Assembly (NCBI RefSeq): GCF_002776695.1
Contig: NZ_LFJC01000003.1
Coordinates: 2,939,682-3,003,681 of the forward strand
DNA: 64,000 bases
Source of the DNA: Bradyrhizobium nitroreducens
Lineage (GTDB): Bacteria > Pseudomonadota > Alphaproteobacteria > Rhizobiales > Xanthobacteraceae
Direction of reading: 5' to 3'
A program made the translations under genes and the position numbers. The notes below the pieces were generated by a model that was not told the origin of the DNA, searched no databases, and saw nothing but the letters and a program-made list of their open reading frames with translations. Each line of letters starts with the position of its first letter. Position 1 is the stretch's first letter. Shown one piece after another: positions 16,303 through 24,144 of the stretch.

Positions 16303-17112
16303 CTAGCCAAACATCTTGTTGAGCTCGCCGCCGGGATAGCCGCTGCCGAGCTCGGTGAACGTGCCCTTCTCCGCCATCTCCTTCGCCGCCCGCATGAAGC
16401 CGCCCCAGGCGGCGCGGGCGAGCGAGCCGCCGACGCTGATGCGGCGCACGCCGAGGTCCTCGGCTTCGCTCCGTGACAGGCCGGACCCACCGATCAGGAG
16501 GTTGAACGGTTTTGGTGCGACAGCCTTCACCACGGCGCTGATGTCCTCGCGGGTCTTCAGGCCCGGCGCATAAAGGCAGTCGGCGCCGGCGTCCGCATAG
16601 GCGGTAAGCCGGTCGATGACCAGCTTGAGATCGGTCACGCCCCACAAATAGGCTTCGCAGCGCCCGACCAGCAGGGTACCGCTGTCGCCAATCGCCTTGC
16701 GCGAGGCCTCGATGCGCTCGACCGCGAGCGCGCGCTCGTAGATCGGCTTGTCCTTGTCGCCGGTGGAATCCTCGATCGACAGGCCGGCGACGCCGGTGCG
16801 CACGCAGCGCTCGACATTGTCCGCGACCCTGTCCGGCTCGACCGCAAAGCCGCCCTCGAAATCGGCGTTGACGGGGATGTCGACGGCCGAGCTCAATGCT
16901 GCCAGATGCTGACAGACGTCCTCGACGTTGACGTGGTTGTCGGCCTTGCCGATGGTCCAGGCAAAGCCCGCGCTCGATGAGGCGATCGCCTTGAAACCGA
17001 GATGCTGCAACGCCTTGGCGCTGCCGACATCGACCGGATTGGGCAGGATGAAGCAGCCGCTCTCGTGCAGCTTCCTGAAGGCCGCGCGCTTGTCCGCCGT
17101 GGTGACGTGCAT
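16303..17112 (-). CDS. isocitrate lyase / PEP mutase superfamily protein
   Basis: 269 residues from the ATG at 17112, preceded by GGGGAGAAG; a second ATG 15 nt upstream is less likely. The TIM-barrel family features are LPNPVDVGSAKALQHLGF, NADFEGGFA (metal-binding Asp and Glu), SIEDSTGD and LLVGRCEAYL. The KKCGH catalytic loop of true isocitrate lyase is missing, so it belongs to the PEP mutase-like branch (phosphonopyruvate hydrolase, oxaloacetase or 2-methylisocitrate lyase-like C-C bond enzymes). Substrate unknown; no phosphonate genes nearby. Confidence 0.9.
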   Translation of the reverse strand: MHVTTADKRAAFRKLHESGCFILPNPVDVGSAKALQHLGFKAIASSSAGFAWTIGKADNHVNVEDVCQHLAALSSAVDIPVNADFEGGFAVEPDRVADNVERCVRTGVAGLSIEDSTGDKDKPIYERALAVERIEASRKAIGDSGTLLVGRCEAYLWGVTDLKLVIDRLTAYADAGADCLYAPGLKTREDISAVVKAVAPKPFNLLIGGSGLSRSEAEDLGVRRISVGGSLARAAWGGFMRAAKEMAEKGTFTELGSGYPGGELNKMFG

Positions 17113-17243
17113 GTTTCTTCTCCCCATGTCGATGAGTTGCGCCGCAGAGATGGGGATGCACCGCGCCGATCGCCAGTGCGCCGCCTCAGGCGGCGCACTC
17201 GTCCAACAAGATGGTTGCGGACACGCTCAGTGAACCCGCCACG

Positions 17244-18194
17244 TCAGGCCGGCTCGGGGACATCCTCTCTTCCAGCCATATGCTGCTGGGCTGGCGCGAG
17301 GAAGCTTGCAAACACGTAACCGTCGAGCAGGCCGTCGCCCTCCAGGTCCACCCGCACCCATGCCGGATCCTGGCTGCTGGTCTCGACGACGTTGATTTCG
17401 GTGCCGGGCGGCAGAGTCCTTTCGGAGTCGAAATTCGTGCCCGGCCCGCCACGCAGCTTCAGGCCGCCGCGAGCCATCACGACATAACGTCCCGGCGCCA
17501 GCACCGCGGCGCCGTCGACCGTCCGCGACAACGTCAGAAAGTCGAAGATCTGCTCGCCGTAGAATTTGCCGCTGTCGTCCTTGAAGCCTTGCTTCAAGCC
17601 CTTCGCCGGATTGTAGCCACCGGTGTTGTAGGCAATGGCGACGGCGCAGAATTCGAGATCGGCCAGCTTCGTCCTGGACTGGAAGCCGAGCTTCCTCACC
17701 CCGCGCTCCAGCTCTCCGAGACATTGCGCGAGCGTATCGGAGAAGTTCTCGTAGCGCCGCTCCAGGAAATAGTGCGGATCGTCCTTGAAGAACTGGAGAT
17801 CGCGCTGAAACATTCCGAACCCGTGGCAGAACTTGTCGGGATTGGCCACGGCACGCTCGTAGCCGCGGACAAAGGCCGACATCTGTTCGAGGCCGTCGCG
17901 CGCGATATCGAACATCTCACGCCCGTGCGGCTCTCCCAGCAGATGTGCCTTGTTGCGCGGGAAGGCCTGCCGTCCCTTGCCCGGTCCCTGGAAATCGATG
18001 GTGTCGCCGACGCAGAGCGCGAGGATGCGATCGAGCGGAAGGTTCTTCTTGCGGATCACGGACCAGATGTAGCCCGTTTCCTGGCACGCGATCGCAGCGA
18101 TCATGTCGACATCGAAGGGCGTACCCGGCAAGGCGGCCTCGATCTGCGTGCGAAATTGCTGCTTGAACCACCTGATATCGTCGACGCTCACCAT
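17244..18194 (-). CDS. lytic transglycosylase-like protein with SH3-like tail
   Basis: 316 residues from the ATG at 18194 (GGAG 6 nt upstream). The N-terminal part has features of lysozyme-fold enzymes: a possible catalytic Glu39 in CQETGY, GFGMFQRD (126-132) and AIAYNTGGYNPA (186-197). Residues 236-299 form a bacterial SH3-like domain (GLKLRGGPGTNFDSERTLPP and WVRVDLEGDGLLDGYVF). No signal peptide is seen, so it may be exported by another route or act as an effector. Its SH3-like tail is nearly identical to that of the next gene, 50 nt upstream. Confidence 0.65.
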   Translation of the reverse strand: MVSVDDIRWFKQQFRTQIEAALPGTPFDVDMIAAIACQETGYIWSVIRKKNLPLDRILALCVGDTIDFQGPGKGRQAFPRNKAHLLGEPHGREMFDIARDGLEQMSAFVRGYERAVANPDKFCHGFGMFQRDLQFFKDDPHYFLERRYENFSDTLAQCLGELERGVRKLGFQSRTKLADLEFCAVAIAYNTGGYNPAKGLKQGFKDDSGKFYGEQIFDFLTLSRTVDGAAVLAPGRYVVMARGGLKLRGGPGTNFDSERTLPPGTEINVVETSSQDPAWVRVDLEGDGLLDGYVFASFLAPAQQHMAGREDVPEPA

Positions 18195-18243
18195 GATGAA
18201 CTCCGTCGCTGGAACAAGGAAACGATGGGCCCTGTGACCGGCC

Positions 18244-18972
18244 TCAATCGGGCGCAGCCCCGACCTCGGCGAGGAAGGCTGCAAAGACATAGCCGTCGAG
18301 CAGACCGTCGCCTTCCAGGTCGACGCGGACCCAGGCGGGATCGACGTTGGAGACCGCTACGACATTCAGCTCCGTGCCGGCGGGCAACGTCCTTTCCGGA
18401 TCGAAATTCGTGCCCGGCCCGCCACGCAGCTTCAGTCCATCGCGCGCGATCACCACGAAACGTCCGGGATGAGCGCCAGCGGCGACCGGTGCCGCGGGCG
18501 GCACGGCTCCGCCCGCATCCCAGCCATCCTGCGCCGCGTCGCGCAACCATTGCGGAGCCGTGGCCGATCGACCGCCAGCGCCCCAGGTCAGCCTGTTGTG
18601 ATCGTCGACGGAGGTGCCGAAGCCGATATGAATCGTCCGGTTGCCCATGTAGCCGACGCCTGCCCCGATGCCGGTGGCGCCCGCCGCAGCCGCAGCCGTC
18701 ACGAAACGCAAGATGCCCGGCGGCGCCGCGTCGTCGGTGAACGTCAATGCCTGACCACCGACGAGGCATTGCACGTCGGCGGCGCGCCCGAGATCGTGGC
18801 GTGTGGATCCCGTGCGACGGGTTCCATGACCGATCGCATCCTGTCCGCCCGACGTAATCCGGATCGTGTCGATCCCCGCCGCCACGGCCGCGGTGTCGAG
18901 CACGTTCTTCAGTTCATTCGTGATGGGCTTGTTTCGAATGGCATCGGAGGGAGGCCCGGTGAAAATCGTCAT
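18244..18972 (-). CDS. M15-type peptidase-like protein with SH3-like tail
   Basis: 242 residues from the ATG at 18972 with AGCGAGG upstream. The motif TRHDLGRAAD (57-66) fits the zinc-binding SxHxxGxAxD of M15 D-Ala-D-Ala carboxypeptidases or endolysins (His59, Asp66), and IHIGFG (114-119) supplies the second His. Residues 173-236 are an SH3-like domain almost the same as in the downstream gene. Together they look like a two-gene peptidoglycan-targeting set. No signal peptide, holin or phage genes are visible. Confidence 0.65.
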   Translation of the reverse strand: MTIFTGPPSDAIRNKPITNELKNVLDTAAVAAGIDTIRITSGGQDAIGHGTRRTGSTRHDLGRAADVQCLVGGQALTFTDDAAPPGILRFVTAAAAAGATGIGAGVGYMGNRTIHIGFGTSVDDHNRLTWGAGGRSATAPQWLRDAAQDGWDAGGAVPPAAPVAAGAHPGRFVVIARDGLKLRGGPGTNFDPERTLPAGTELNVVAVSNVDPAWVRVDLEGDGLLDGYVFAAFLAEVGAAPD

Positions 18973-19200
18973 ATGCAACACCTCGCTCTAACCGCTCGGC
19001 GCATTTTGTCCGCCCATCGATCGAGGGCGGATTGAAATCAATTTCTGACTGCAACGACACGCGCCCCCAAAAAACAGGAAGCGCGGTATAGACATCTCAC
19101 AACCTGCGCGAGATGTCCACCATGGATTGAATACCCCTTTCGCGCCTGAAGCGCGACGAGACCTGGATGAATCGTCAGCGCACTTCAGGTTGTTGTTTGC

Positions 19201-19246
19201 GCATGATCTTTCCGGAAAACCGCTTCGCACTCTCCCGGATCATGCG
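19201..19246. repeat. dispersed palindromic repeat GCATGATC...GATCATGC
   Basis: GCATGATCTTTCCGGAAAAC and CCCGGATCATGC are inverted arms of a very common Rhizobiales intergenic element. It abuts the stop codon of the ABM gene. The rest of the gap up to 18973 shows no gene. Confidence 0.85.
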
Positions 19247-19597
19247 TCAGCGCGCGTCGTGCACCGCCCGGCTGTCCTTCGGCGCCTGCTCACGATCGTT
19301 CATGCTGTAGTCACGGATGACGCTTGCGATGCGCAAATGATAATCGGCGAAGATCTGTGCCCTGCCCTTGGCCTGGGTGCGGCGGTGCTCCATCGTGTTG
19401 CGCCAGGCCTGCACCGCGGCCTCGTCCCGCCAGAACGACACCGACAGGATCTTGCCCTTGTCGGTCAGGCTCTCGAAGCGCTCGACCGAGATGAAGCCGT
19501 CGATGGTTTGCAGCAGCGGCTTCAGATCGGCTGCGAGGTCGAAATAGTCCTGGCGGTGTTCGGGCTTGGGCCAGACCTCGAAGATCACGGCGATCAT
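19247..19597 (-). CDS. antibiotic biosynthesis monooxygenase (ABM) family protein
   Basis: 116 residues from the ATG at 19597 (AGGAG 6 nt upstream); an ATG 6 nt further up is too close to the RBS. The ABM ferredoxin-like dimer fold is indicated by MIAVIFEVWPKPEHRQDYFD, the central IDGFISVERFES and the SFWRDEAAVQAWRNTMEHR segment. Many such proteins are heme- or quinone-related monooxygenases with unknown substrates. It is 24 nt downstream of a NIPSNAP protein of similar fold, and both are divergent from an ArsR-type regulator. Confidence 0.85.
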   Translation of the reverse strand: MIAVIFEVWPKPEHRQDYFDLAADLKPLLQTIDGFISVERFESLTDKGKILSVSFWRDEAAVQAWRNTMEHRRTQAKGRAQIFADYHLRIASVIRDYSMNDREQAPKDSRAVHDAR

Positions 19598-19621
19598 GGG
19601 CATCTCCTGCTGCTATCCGGC

Positions 19622-19930
19622 CTACACTACCACCTTGCGCAGGAAGGTGCGCTCTTCGGCGAGGATGAATTTGTGGTCCTCGGCGAAATGGAAGTTGGCC
19701 ATGCCCTCCGCATCCTGCCGCAGCCGGGCGCGGTAGGCCTCATAGGCGGCGAGACTCTCGAAGGTGATCAGCGCGTACGCGATGTTGTTGGTGCCCTCGT
19801 GCGGCATGAAATAGCCGATCAGGTCGCCGCCGCATTTCGGGATGATGGTGAGCCAGCGCTTGGAATATTCCTCGAACTGCGCGCGCTTGAACGGATCGAG
19901 CTGGTAACGGATGAAGACGGTGACGGACAT
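19622..19930 (-). CDS. NIPSNAP family protein
   Basis: 102 residues. It begins [20 protein letters not shown] and has the [19 protein letters not shown] segment typical of NIPSNAP dimeric alpha/beta-barrel proteins. Function is unknown. It is cotranscribed with the ABM gene and shares its upstream region with the divergent regulator at 20079, which suggests control by that regulator. Confidence 0.88.
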   Translation of the reverse strand: MSVTVFIRYQLDPFKRAQFEEYSKRWLTIIPKCGGDLIGYFMPHEGTNNIAYALITFESLAAYEAYRARLRQDAEGMANFHFAEDHKFILAEERTFLRKVVV

Positions 19931-19990
19931 GAGGGGCTCCTGATCTTTCCTTGCGCGAAGCGCGAGCAACACTCTCGCCGCTGAAGCAAC

Positions 19991-20019
19991 TGGATTGCTT
20001 CGCTTCGCTCGCAATGACG
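19991..20019. repeat. single arm of the CGTCATTGCGAG repeat
   Basis: GGATTGCTTCGCTTCGCTCGCAATGACG without a matching left arm; it lies in the shared promoter region of the NIPSNAP and ArsR genes. Confidence 0.7.
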
Positions 20020-20078
20020 TGTTTGCAGCAACAGGCTACGCCCTTGCCCGACCACTATGCTTCGGCTACCATCGAAGC

Positions 20079-20777
20079 ATGAAATCAGGACCCGACATTG
20101 CCATGGTCGCCTCGCTGGTCGGCGATCCCGCCCGCGCCAACATGCTCACGGCGCTGATGAACGGCCGCGCGCTCACCGCGAGCGAGCTGGCGCAGGAGGC
20201 CGGCATCACGCCGCAGACGGCGAGCTCGCATCTGGCCAAGCTCGAGGTCGGCGGGCTGGTCGAGCCGGAGAAGCAGGGCCGCCACCGCTACTATCGCCTC
20301 ACCGACGACGACGTCGCCGGCGTGCTCGAAGGCCTCGCGGGTCTCGCCGCGCGGACCGGCCACATGCGGGTGCGCACCGGGCCGAAGGATCCGGCGCTGC
20401 GGCGCGCGCGGATCTGTTACGATCATCTCGCTGGCGATCTCGGCGTGCAGATGCTGGATTCCTTGCGCGAGCGGAATCTGGTCCGGCAGAAGAAGCAGGA
20501 CATCGAGCTGACGGCCGAGGGCGAGCGGTTTCTCGCAAAACACCTGCAGATCTCATCCGACATGCTCACCCACCCGCGCCGTCCGGTGTGCAAGGCCTGC
20601 CTCGACTGGAGCGAGCGGCGGCATCACCTTGCCGGCACGCTCGGGGCCGCGATGATGCAGCGCTTCGCCGAGCTGAAATGGGCGGCACGTGACGCGACGC
20701 CCGGCAGCCGCGTGGTGAACTTCACCCGCACCGGCGAGAAGCAGTTTGCCGCGCTGTTCGGTAAGCCGAAGGACTGA
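20079..20777 (+). CDS. ArsR-family winged-helix transcriptional regulator
   Basis: 232 residues from the ATG at 20079; the open frame upstream of it is repeat sequence. An ArsR-type helix-turn-helix lies at about residues 25-80 (LTASELAQEAGITPQTASSH, then EKQGRHRYYRLTDDDVAGVL). A C-terminal domain of about 120 residues has a CKACLDWSERRHHLAGTLG segment conserved in this longer subgroup. The ArsR Cys metal box (ELCVCDL) is absent, so it is probably not a simple metal sensor. Likely regulates the divergent NIPSNAP/ABM pair. Confidence 0.9.
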   Translation: MKSGPDIAMVASLVGDPARANMLTALMNGRALTASELAQEAGITPQTASSHLAKLEVGGLVEPEKQGRHRYYRLTDDDVAGVLEGLAGLAARTGHMRVRTGPKDPALRRARICYDHLAGDLGVQMLDSLRERNLVRQKKQDIELTAEGERFLAKHLQISSDMLTHPRRPVCKACLDWSERRHHLAGTLGAAMMQRFAELKWAARDATPGSRVVNFTRTGEKQFAALFGKPKD

Positions 20778-21023
20778 CAGTGGGCGCCGAGTGCCTCCCG
20801 CAGCGCGGCACAGTGCGGCCGAGCCCTCACAGCCCCCGGCGCCATGTCTGTCGCCTCAAGCAGCATGCTGAGGGAACGTTCATGCCGCATTCAGGTCCTG
20901 ATTGGCAGGTTTGGATCGCGCCGTGTCGATATGTTGCAAGATTTGACATGTCGAATCGTGTCTTTTGATTCATGAGCGCCTAGCTCGCAAAGACTTGCCC
21001 CAAAGGACGAGAAGGAAGATCAA

Positions 21024-21272
21024 ATGAAATACCTGTTCGCAGCCGCCATGCTCGCCAGCGCGGTCGTCGGTTTCAGCGAGGCGGCCAGCGCCGCCGAGGG
21101 CTGCGGCCGTGGGTTCTATCGCGGTCCCTATGGAAATTGCCGTCCGATGCGCGGCGCGGTCGTGGTGCGCCCGGCTCCCGTGTATGTAGCCCCACCGGTC
21201 GTCGTCGTGCCGCGTGCGCGCGTGTGCCCCTACGGCTTCCGCTGGTACGCCGGCCGCTGCCGTCCGTTCTGA
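21024..21272 (+). CDS. small secreted protein with GCGxGxYRGPYGxC motif
   Basis: 82 residues. Signal peptide MKYLFAAAMLASAVVGFSEA with cleavage near ASA-AE. The mature part has GCGRGFYRGPYGNCRP, a Pro/Val-rich middle and a second Cys pair in CPYGFRWYAGRC. The motif is frequent in Rhizobiales exported proteins of unknown role. GAAGGAAGATCAA gives the RBS, and a clear terminator follows. The gap upstream (20778-21023) shows no other gene. Confidence 0.8.
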   Translation: MKYLFAAAMLASAVVGFSEAASAAEGCGRGFYRGPYGNCRPMRGAVVVRPAPVYVAPPVVVVPRARVCPYGFRWYAGRCRPF

Positions 21273-21290
21273 TCTCTCCGCATCGTAGAG

Positions 21291-21326
21291 ATGGCCGCGC
21301 GGCGAAAGCCTGCGCGGCCATTTTCT
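21291..21326 (+). terminator. Rho-independent terminator
   Basis: ATGGCCGCGC-GGC and GCC-TGCGCGGCCAT pair around GAAA, followed by TTTTCTTTG. It lies 19 nt after the small secreted protein gene. Confidence 0.88.
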
Positions 21327-21434
21327 TTGCGGCGGCTGCTGACGACGATTCGCTCGCTCGTGAAAATTGCAGCCCCCGGAATCGAAACGGGGATCGCCGG
21401 CTGCGATCCCCGTCCAATTCACGCCTTGCCGGGC

Positions 21435-21722
21435 TCACCAGCCATGGCGGCGGTGCCAGCGCCGGTAATGCCGGCGCCAATGACGGCGGCGCCAGCCCCA
21501 GTGGCGGTGATGGCCATGCCAGTGCACCTGCTCGGGCGTCAGCTTGGCGGCTTCCTCGCTGGTGGTGACGGCAGGATGAGCGTCGGGATTGCCTTGCGGC
21601 GTGCGAGCGGGATCACCGAGCGGCTGCGGCGACAGCGGCGCAGCCTGCGCGGCGGTCGCGGCGAAGGCGGCCGCGCCCGCCGTCACCCCCAATGCAAGTT
21701 TCAAAAAGTTCCGACGCTCCAT
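21435..21722 (-). CDS. Tat-signal small protein with Arg/His/Trp-rich tail
   Basis: 95 residues from the ATG at 21722 (GAGG 8 nt upstream). ERRNFLKLALG is a twin-arginine signal followed by an Ala-rich hydrophobic stretch ending AAQAAP. The mature protein has a Pro-rich linker and a terminal 27 residues made mainly of His, Arg and Trp (HGHHRHWGWRRRHWRR). Proteins of this layout are widespread hypotheticals in Bradyrhizobium, sometimes mislabelled as protamine-like. Export by Tat suggests folding or cofactor loading before export, but no role is known. Confidence 0.8.
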   Translation of the reverse strand: MERRNFLKLALGVTAGAAAFAATAAQAAPLSPQPLGDPARTPQGNPDAHPAVTTSEEAAKLTPEQVHWHGHHRHWGWRRRHWRRHYRRWHRRHGW

Positions 21723-21836
21723 GAGCATATCCTCTAGGCTAGCTGCAAGTGATGCAGAGGAAGTGTCGCGGTCACGACATGAACCAAGGCTGAATCTCGT
21801 GTTCAGATTCGTTGCGCTGCGGACATTCGGCGCGCG

Positions 21837-22151
21837 CTACTTCGAAAACTCCTGCGCGAGCACCAGCGTCTCGCGCGAGCGCTTGACGTCCGGCCAGTCG
21901 CGGATGAAATCGGCGACGAGCTTTTGCAAGCGGTCCCCCTTCAGCATTGCTGCGAGCTTGGCCTCGTCGTCGAACTGATACATCGCCTGGTGCAGCGAGG
22001 GGTCGTCGAGGCTCCAGAATCGCCAAGCCTTGCCGACGCCAAATGCCTTCACCGCGTCGGGCAAATGTTCCGTCTCGTACCATCGATCGAAGGCGGCGCG
22101 CTTTTCGGCGTCGGGAACGATGGCGCGAACGACGAGGAAGGCTGCTGGCAT
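21837..22151 (-). CDS. hypothetical protein, dimeric alpha/beta-barrel type
   Basis: 104 residues, starting MPAAFLVVRAIVPDAEKRAA and containing FDRWYETEHLPDAVKAFG, a pattern seen in EthD-like and related small ferredoxin-fold proteins (the WYxTEHLP stretch). Start ATG at 22151 has AGGAGG upstream. It is divergent from the GST gene at 22281 with 129 nt between them. Role unknown. Confidence 0.75.
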   Translation of the reverse strand: MPAAFLVVRAIVPDAEKRAAFDRWYETEHLPDAVKAFGVGKAWRFWSLDDPSLHQAMYQFDDEAKLAAMLKGDRLQKLVADFIRDWPDVKRSRETLVLAQEFSK

Positions 22152-22280
22152 CGGGTTTCCTCCTGTTGTTTGGCACGAACCTAGCCGCTTCAGCGGCCGG
22201 CGACAAAAAGAGTTGGCGGGAGTGTCGGAACGAACGCTCCTCGCTCGTCCTTGCTTTGAAACCGGACACGGAGACAGCAG

Positions 22281-22934
22281 ATGGCCGACCTCACCCTGAC
22301 CACGTTCGATTGGGTTCCCGAAGCGCCGCGAGGTTTCGTGCGCGACCTGCGCGTGCGCTGGGCGCTCGAAGAGGCCGGCCTGCCCTATCGCGTCGCCAGC
22401 ACGCCTATCGACGATCGCGGCGCTGCGCATCTCGTGCACCAGCCGTTTGGCCAGGTGCCGTGGCTGACCGACGGCGACCTCTCGATCTTCGAGACCGGCG
22501 CGATCCTGCTGCATCTCGGCGGGCTGAGCGAGAAGCTGATGCCCACCGATCCGCGCGGCCGCACCGAGACGACGGAATGGGTATTCGCGGCACTCAACTC
22601 GGTGGAGATGGCGAGCCTGCCCTGGGGCATGTCGCAATTCATGGGACATCCGACCGACACCGCGGCGTGGAAATTCGTCGACGACTTCCTCAAGCTGCGG
22701 CTGAAGCATCTCGAGCCGGTGCTCGCCGGCCGCGAATGGCTGGCCGGCTCCTTCTCCGTCGCCGACATCCTGATGTCGGACGTGCTGCGCGTCGTCGATG
22801 GTTTCGGAGGGCTGGCGGACAGTCCCGCCTGCCGCGCCTACGTCGCGCGCGCGACCGGCCGCCCGGCGTTCATCAAGGCCCACGCCGACCAGATGGCGCA
22901 TTTCGCTGCGGCGGATGCGGCGCGCAAAACGTGA
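22281..22934 (+). CDS. glutathione S-transferase family protein
   Basis: 217 residues. The N-terminal thioredoxin-like domain has FVRDLRVRWALEEAGLPY, the cis-proline element FGQVPWLTDGDLSIFETGAIL (glutathione-binding E-T/S), and the C-terminal all-helical domain contains WLAGSFSVADILMSDVLRVV, the N-capping box region. It would conjugate or reduce electrophiles with glutathione in the cytoplasm. It stands alone, divergent from the gene at 21837. Confidence 0.92.
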   Translation: MADLTLTTFDWVPEAPRGFVRDLRVRWALEEAGLPYRVASTPIDDRGAAHLVHQPFGQVPWLTDGDLSIFETGAILLHLGGLSEKLMPTDPRGRTETTEWVFAALNSVEMASLPWGMSQFMGHPTDTAAWKFVDDFLKLRLKHLEPVLAGREWLAGSFSVADILMSDVLRVVDGFGGLADSPACRAYVARATGRPAFIKAHADQMAHFAAADAARKT

Positions 22935-23007
22935 TGCGCCTCACATAACCAATCCCGTGTCCGGGATACATTCGCCAGCGAAAGGAAGCAGTTTCGAAAG
23001 GTGACCC

Positions 23008-23160
23008 ATGGTCCGCATCGAATATCTCAAGCGACAGATCGCCCGCGCCGAGCGGCTGGCCAAGGCCATCCTCGACCGCCAGACCGCCGACCGGCTTCAG
23101 GCCTTCGCCGCCGAATGCCGCACCGAATTGTCGGAGCTGACGCTCAAGTCCGCCGCATAA
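23008..23160 (+). CDS. small cytoplasmic protein, 50 residues
   Basis: ATG at 23008, after GAAAGGTGACCC, and TAA at 23158-23160. The product (MVRIEYLKRQIARAERLAKA at the start, then LDRQTADRLQAFAAECR) is highly helical and amphipathic, without Cys pairs or membrane segments. Similar short proteins are known to me from Bradyrhizobium as hypotheticals, so I consider it real despite its size. It may form a small helical hairpin or dimer. No operon partner. Confidence 0.65.
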   Translation: MVRIEYLKRQIARAERLAKAILDRQTADRLQAFAAECRTELSELTLKSAA

Positions 23161-23181
23161 GGCGTGCTGGCGCTGAATGCG

Positions 23182-23529
23182 TCACACCAGCTTCAGCGGC
23201 GCATCGGCGACGACGCGCAGATCAATGCTGCCGATCAACGCCGCCCGCCGCGCCTCGGCAGCGCTGATGGCGTCGTCCGTCTGCCGCAACGTCGAGACGT
23301 TCGAGCCGAGCGAGACGATCCCGCCCAGCACCAGCGCAATCGATCCGAGCGCCGCGGTCTGACCGAAGCCAAACACACCGAGGATCGTCACCACCAGCAG
23401 CGCGGCACCGCCGCCGATGGCGATCTTGGACGCCAGAATGTACTTCCGGCACCGCTCGGCGATCTCGGCGAGCCGCTCGATGCGATCTTCGATGTCGGAG
23501 ATTTCGTCGGTCGGATCGTCTTCGGTCAT
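23182..23529 (-). CDS. two-helix membrane protein with coiled-coil start
   Basis: 115 residues. An acidic coiled-coil N terminus (DEISDIEDRIERLAEIAERC) is followed by two adjacent membrane helices (about 36-52 and 58-75), and a C-terminal helix containing STLRQTDDAISAAEARR. Both termini are probably cytoplasmic. I do not recognise a named family. It lies downstream of the gene at 23584-24129 on the same strand, with 54 nt between. Confidence 0.6.
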   Translation of the reverse strand: MTEDDPTDEISDIEDRIERLAEIAERCRKYILASKIAIGGGAALLVVTILGVFGFGQTAALGSIALVLGGIVSLGSNVSTLRQTDDAISAAEARRAALIGSIDLRVVADAPLKLV

Positions 23530-23583
23530 TGGATGTGTGAGCGCGCAGATCGAGGGACAAACGAAGTTCAGTTGTAAGGCATC

Positions 23584-24129
23584 CTAGGACACCGGAATCA
23601 CACACGCAGGGATAGGCCCAATCGACATAGCGGGCTCGCGCGAAGAACCACCGGGATCGACCGATAAATTGGAAGCGCTTGCAGCGTCGGGCAAGACCCT
23701 GACGCGAACAGTGACTCGGTCCCGCCTTCGATCGGTGATCGCTTCATAGCGCAGACTATCCGGCCCGCTATAACCGGGTCGTGCCAAGTAGAAGATGCTT
23801 ATGCCGCGGATCCAGCGCCCGATACAGGCTTGATCCCTTCCAGAGTCGCCCGCCACCTCGAAATCCTCAATACGATAACAGACGATTCCATGTTCCGGTG
23901 ACTTCACGAGCGAGAGTCGGGGGAGTTCGACCGGCGCGCACGTATTGTCGGCGTCGGCGTAGCCTTCGATAACGGTCTCCTCCGACGCCCGGGCAGTGAC
24001 GGTCATCTCGTTGCCCTGCGCGAAGCACGAGATGTCCATCGCCAGGACTGAGGACAACACGCCCAAGATCAGGCGCCGCAATCCAATGGCGCGCCGCCAT
24101 AATCTCGATCGACGACGCCAAATTGCCAC
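23584..24129 (-). CDS. putative exported protein of unknown function
   Basis: 181 residues. A very basic N terminus (MAIWRRRSRLWRRAIGLRR) precedes a hydrophobic stretch ending near CFAQG, consistent with a signal peptide. The remainder is beta-rich, with LVKSPEHGIVCYRIEDFE, then SIFYLARPGYSGPDSLRYE and a TVRVRVLP strand. The YxGxDSLxY pattern resembles bacterial Ig-like/cadherin-type strands of secreted proteins, a weak hint. The frame reads close after the carboxylase gene (24145), 15 nt downstream of its stop, so they may be cotranscribed. Confidence 0.6.
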   Translation of the reverse strand: MAIWRRRSRLWRRAIGLRRLILGVLSSVLAMDISCFAQGNEMTVTARASEETVIEGYADADNTCAPVELPRLSLVKSPEHGIVCYRIEDFEVAGDSGRDQACIGRWIRGISIFYLARPGYSGPDSLRYEAITDRRRDRVTVRVRVLPDAASASNLSVDPGGSSREPAMSIGPIPACVIPVS

Positions 24130-24144
24130 CGACGTGCCCTTCCC

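Noticed and set aside
20780..20968. 62-codon frame after the ArsR gene
   Set aside because: No RBS and no family features; composition like intergenic DNA.
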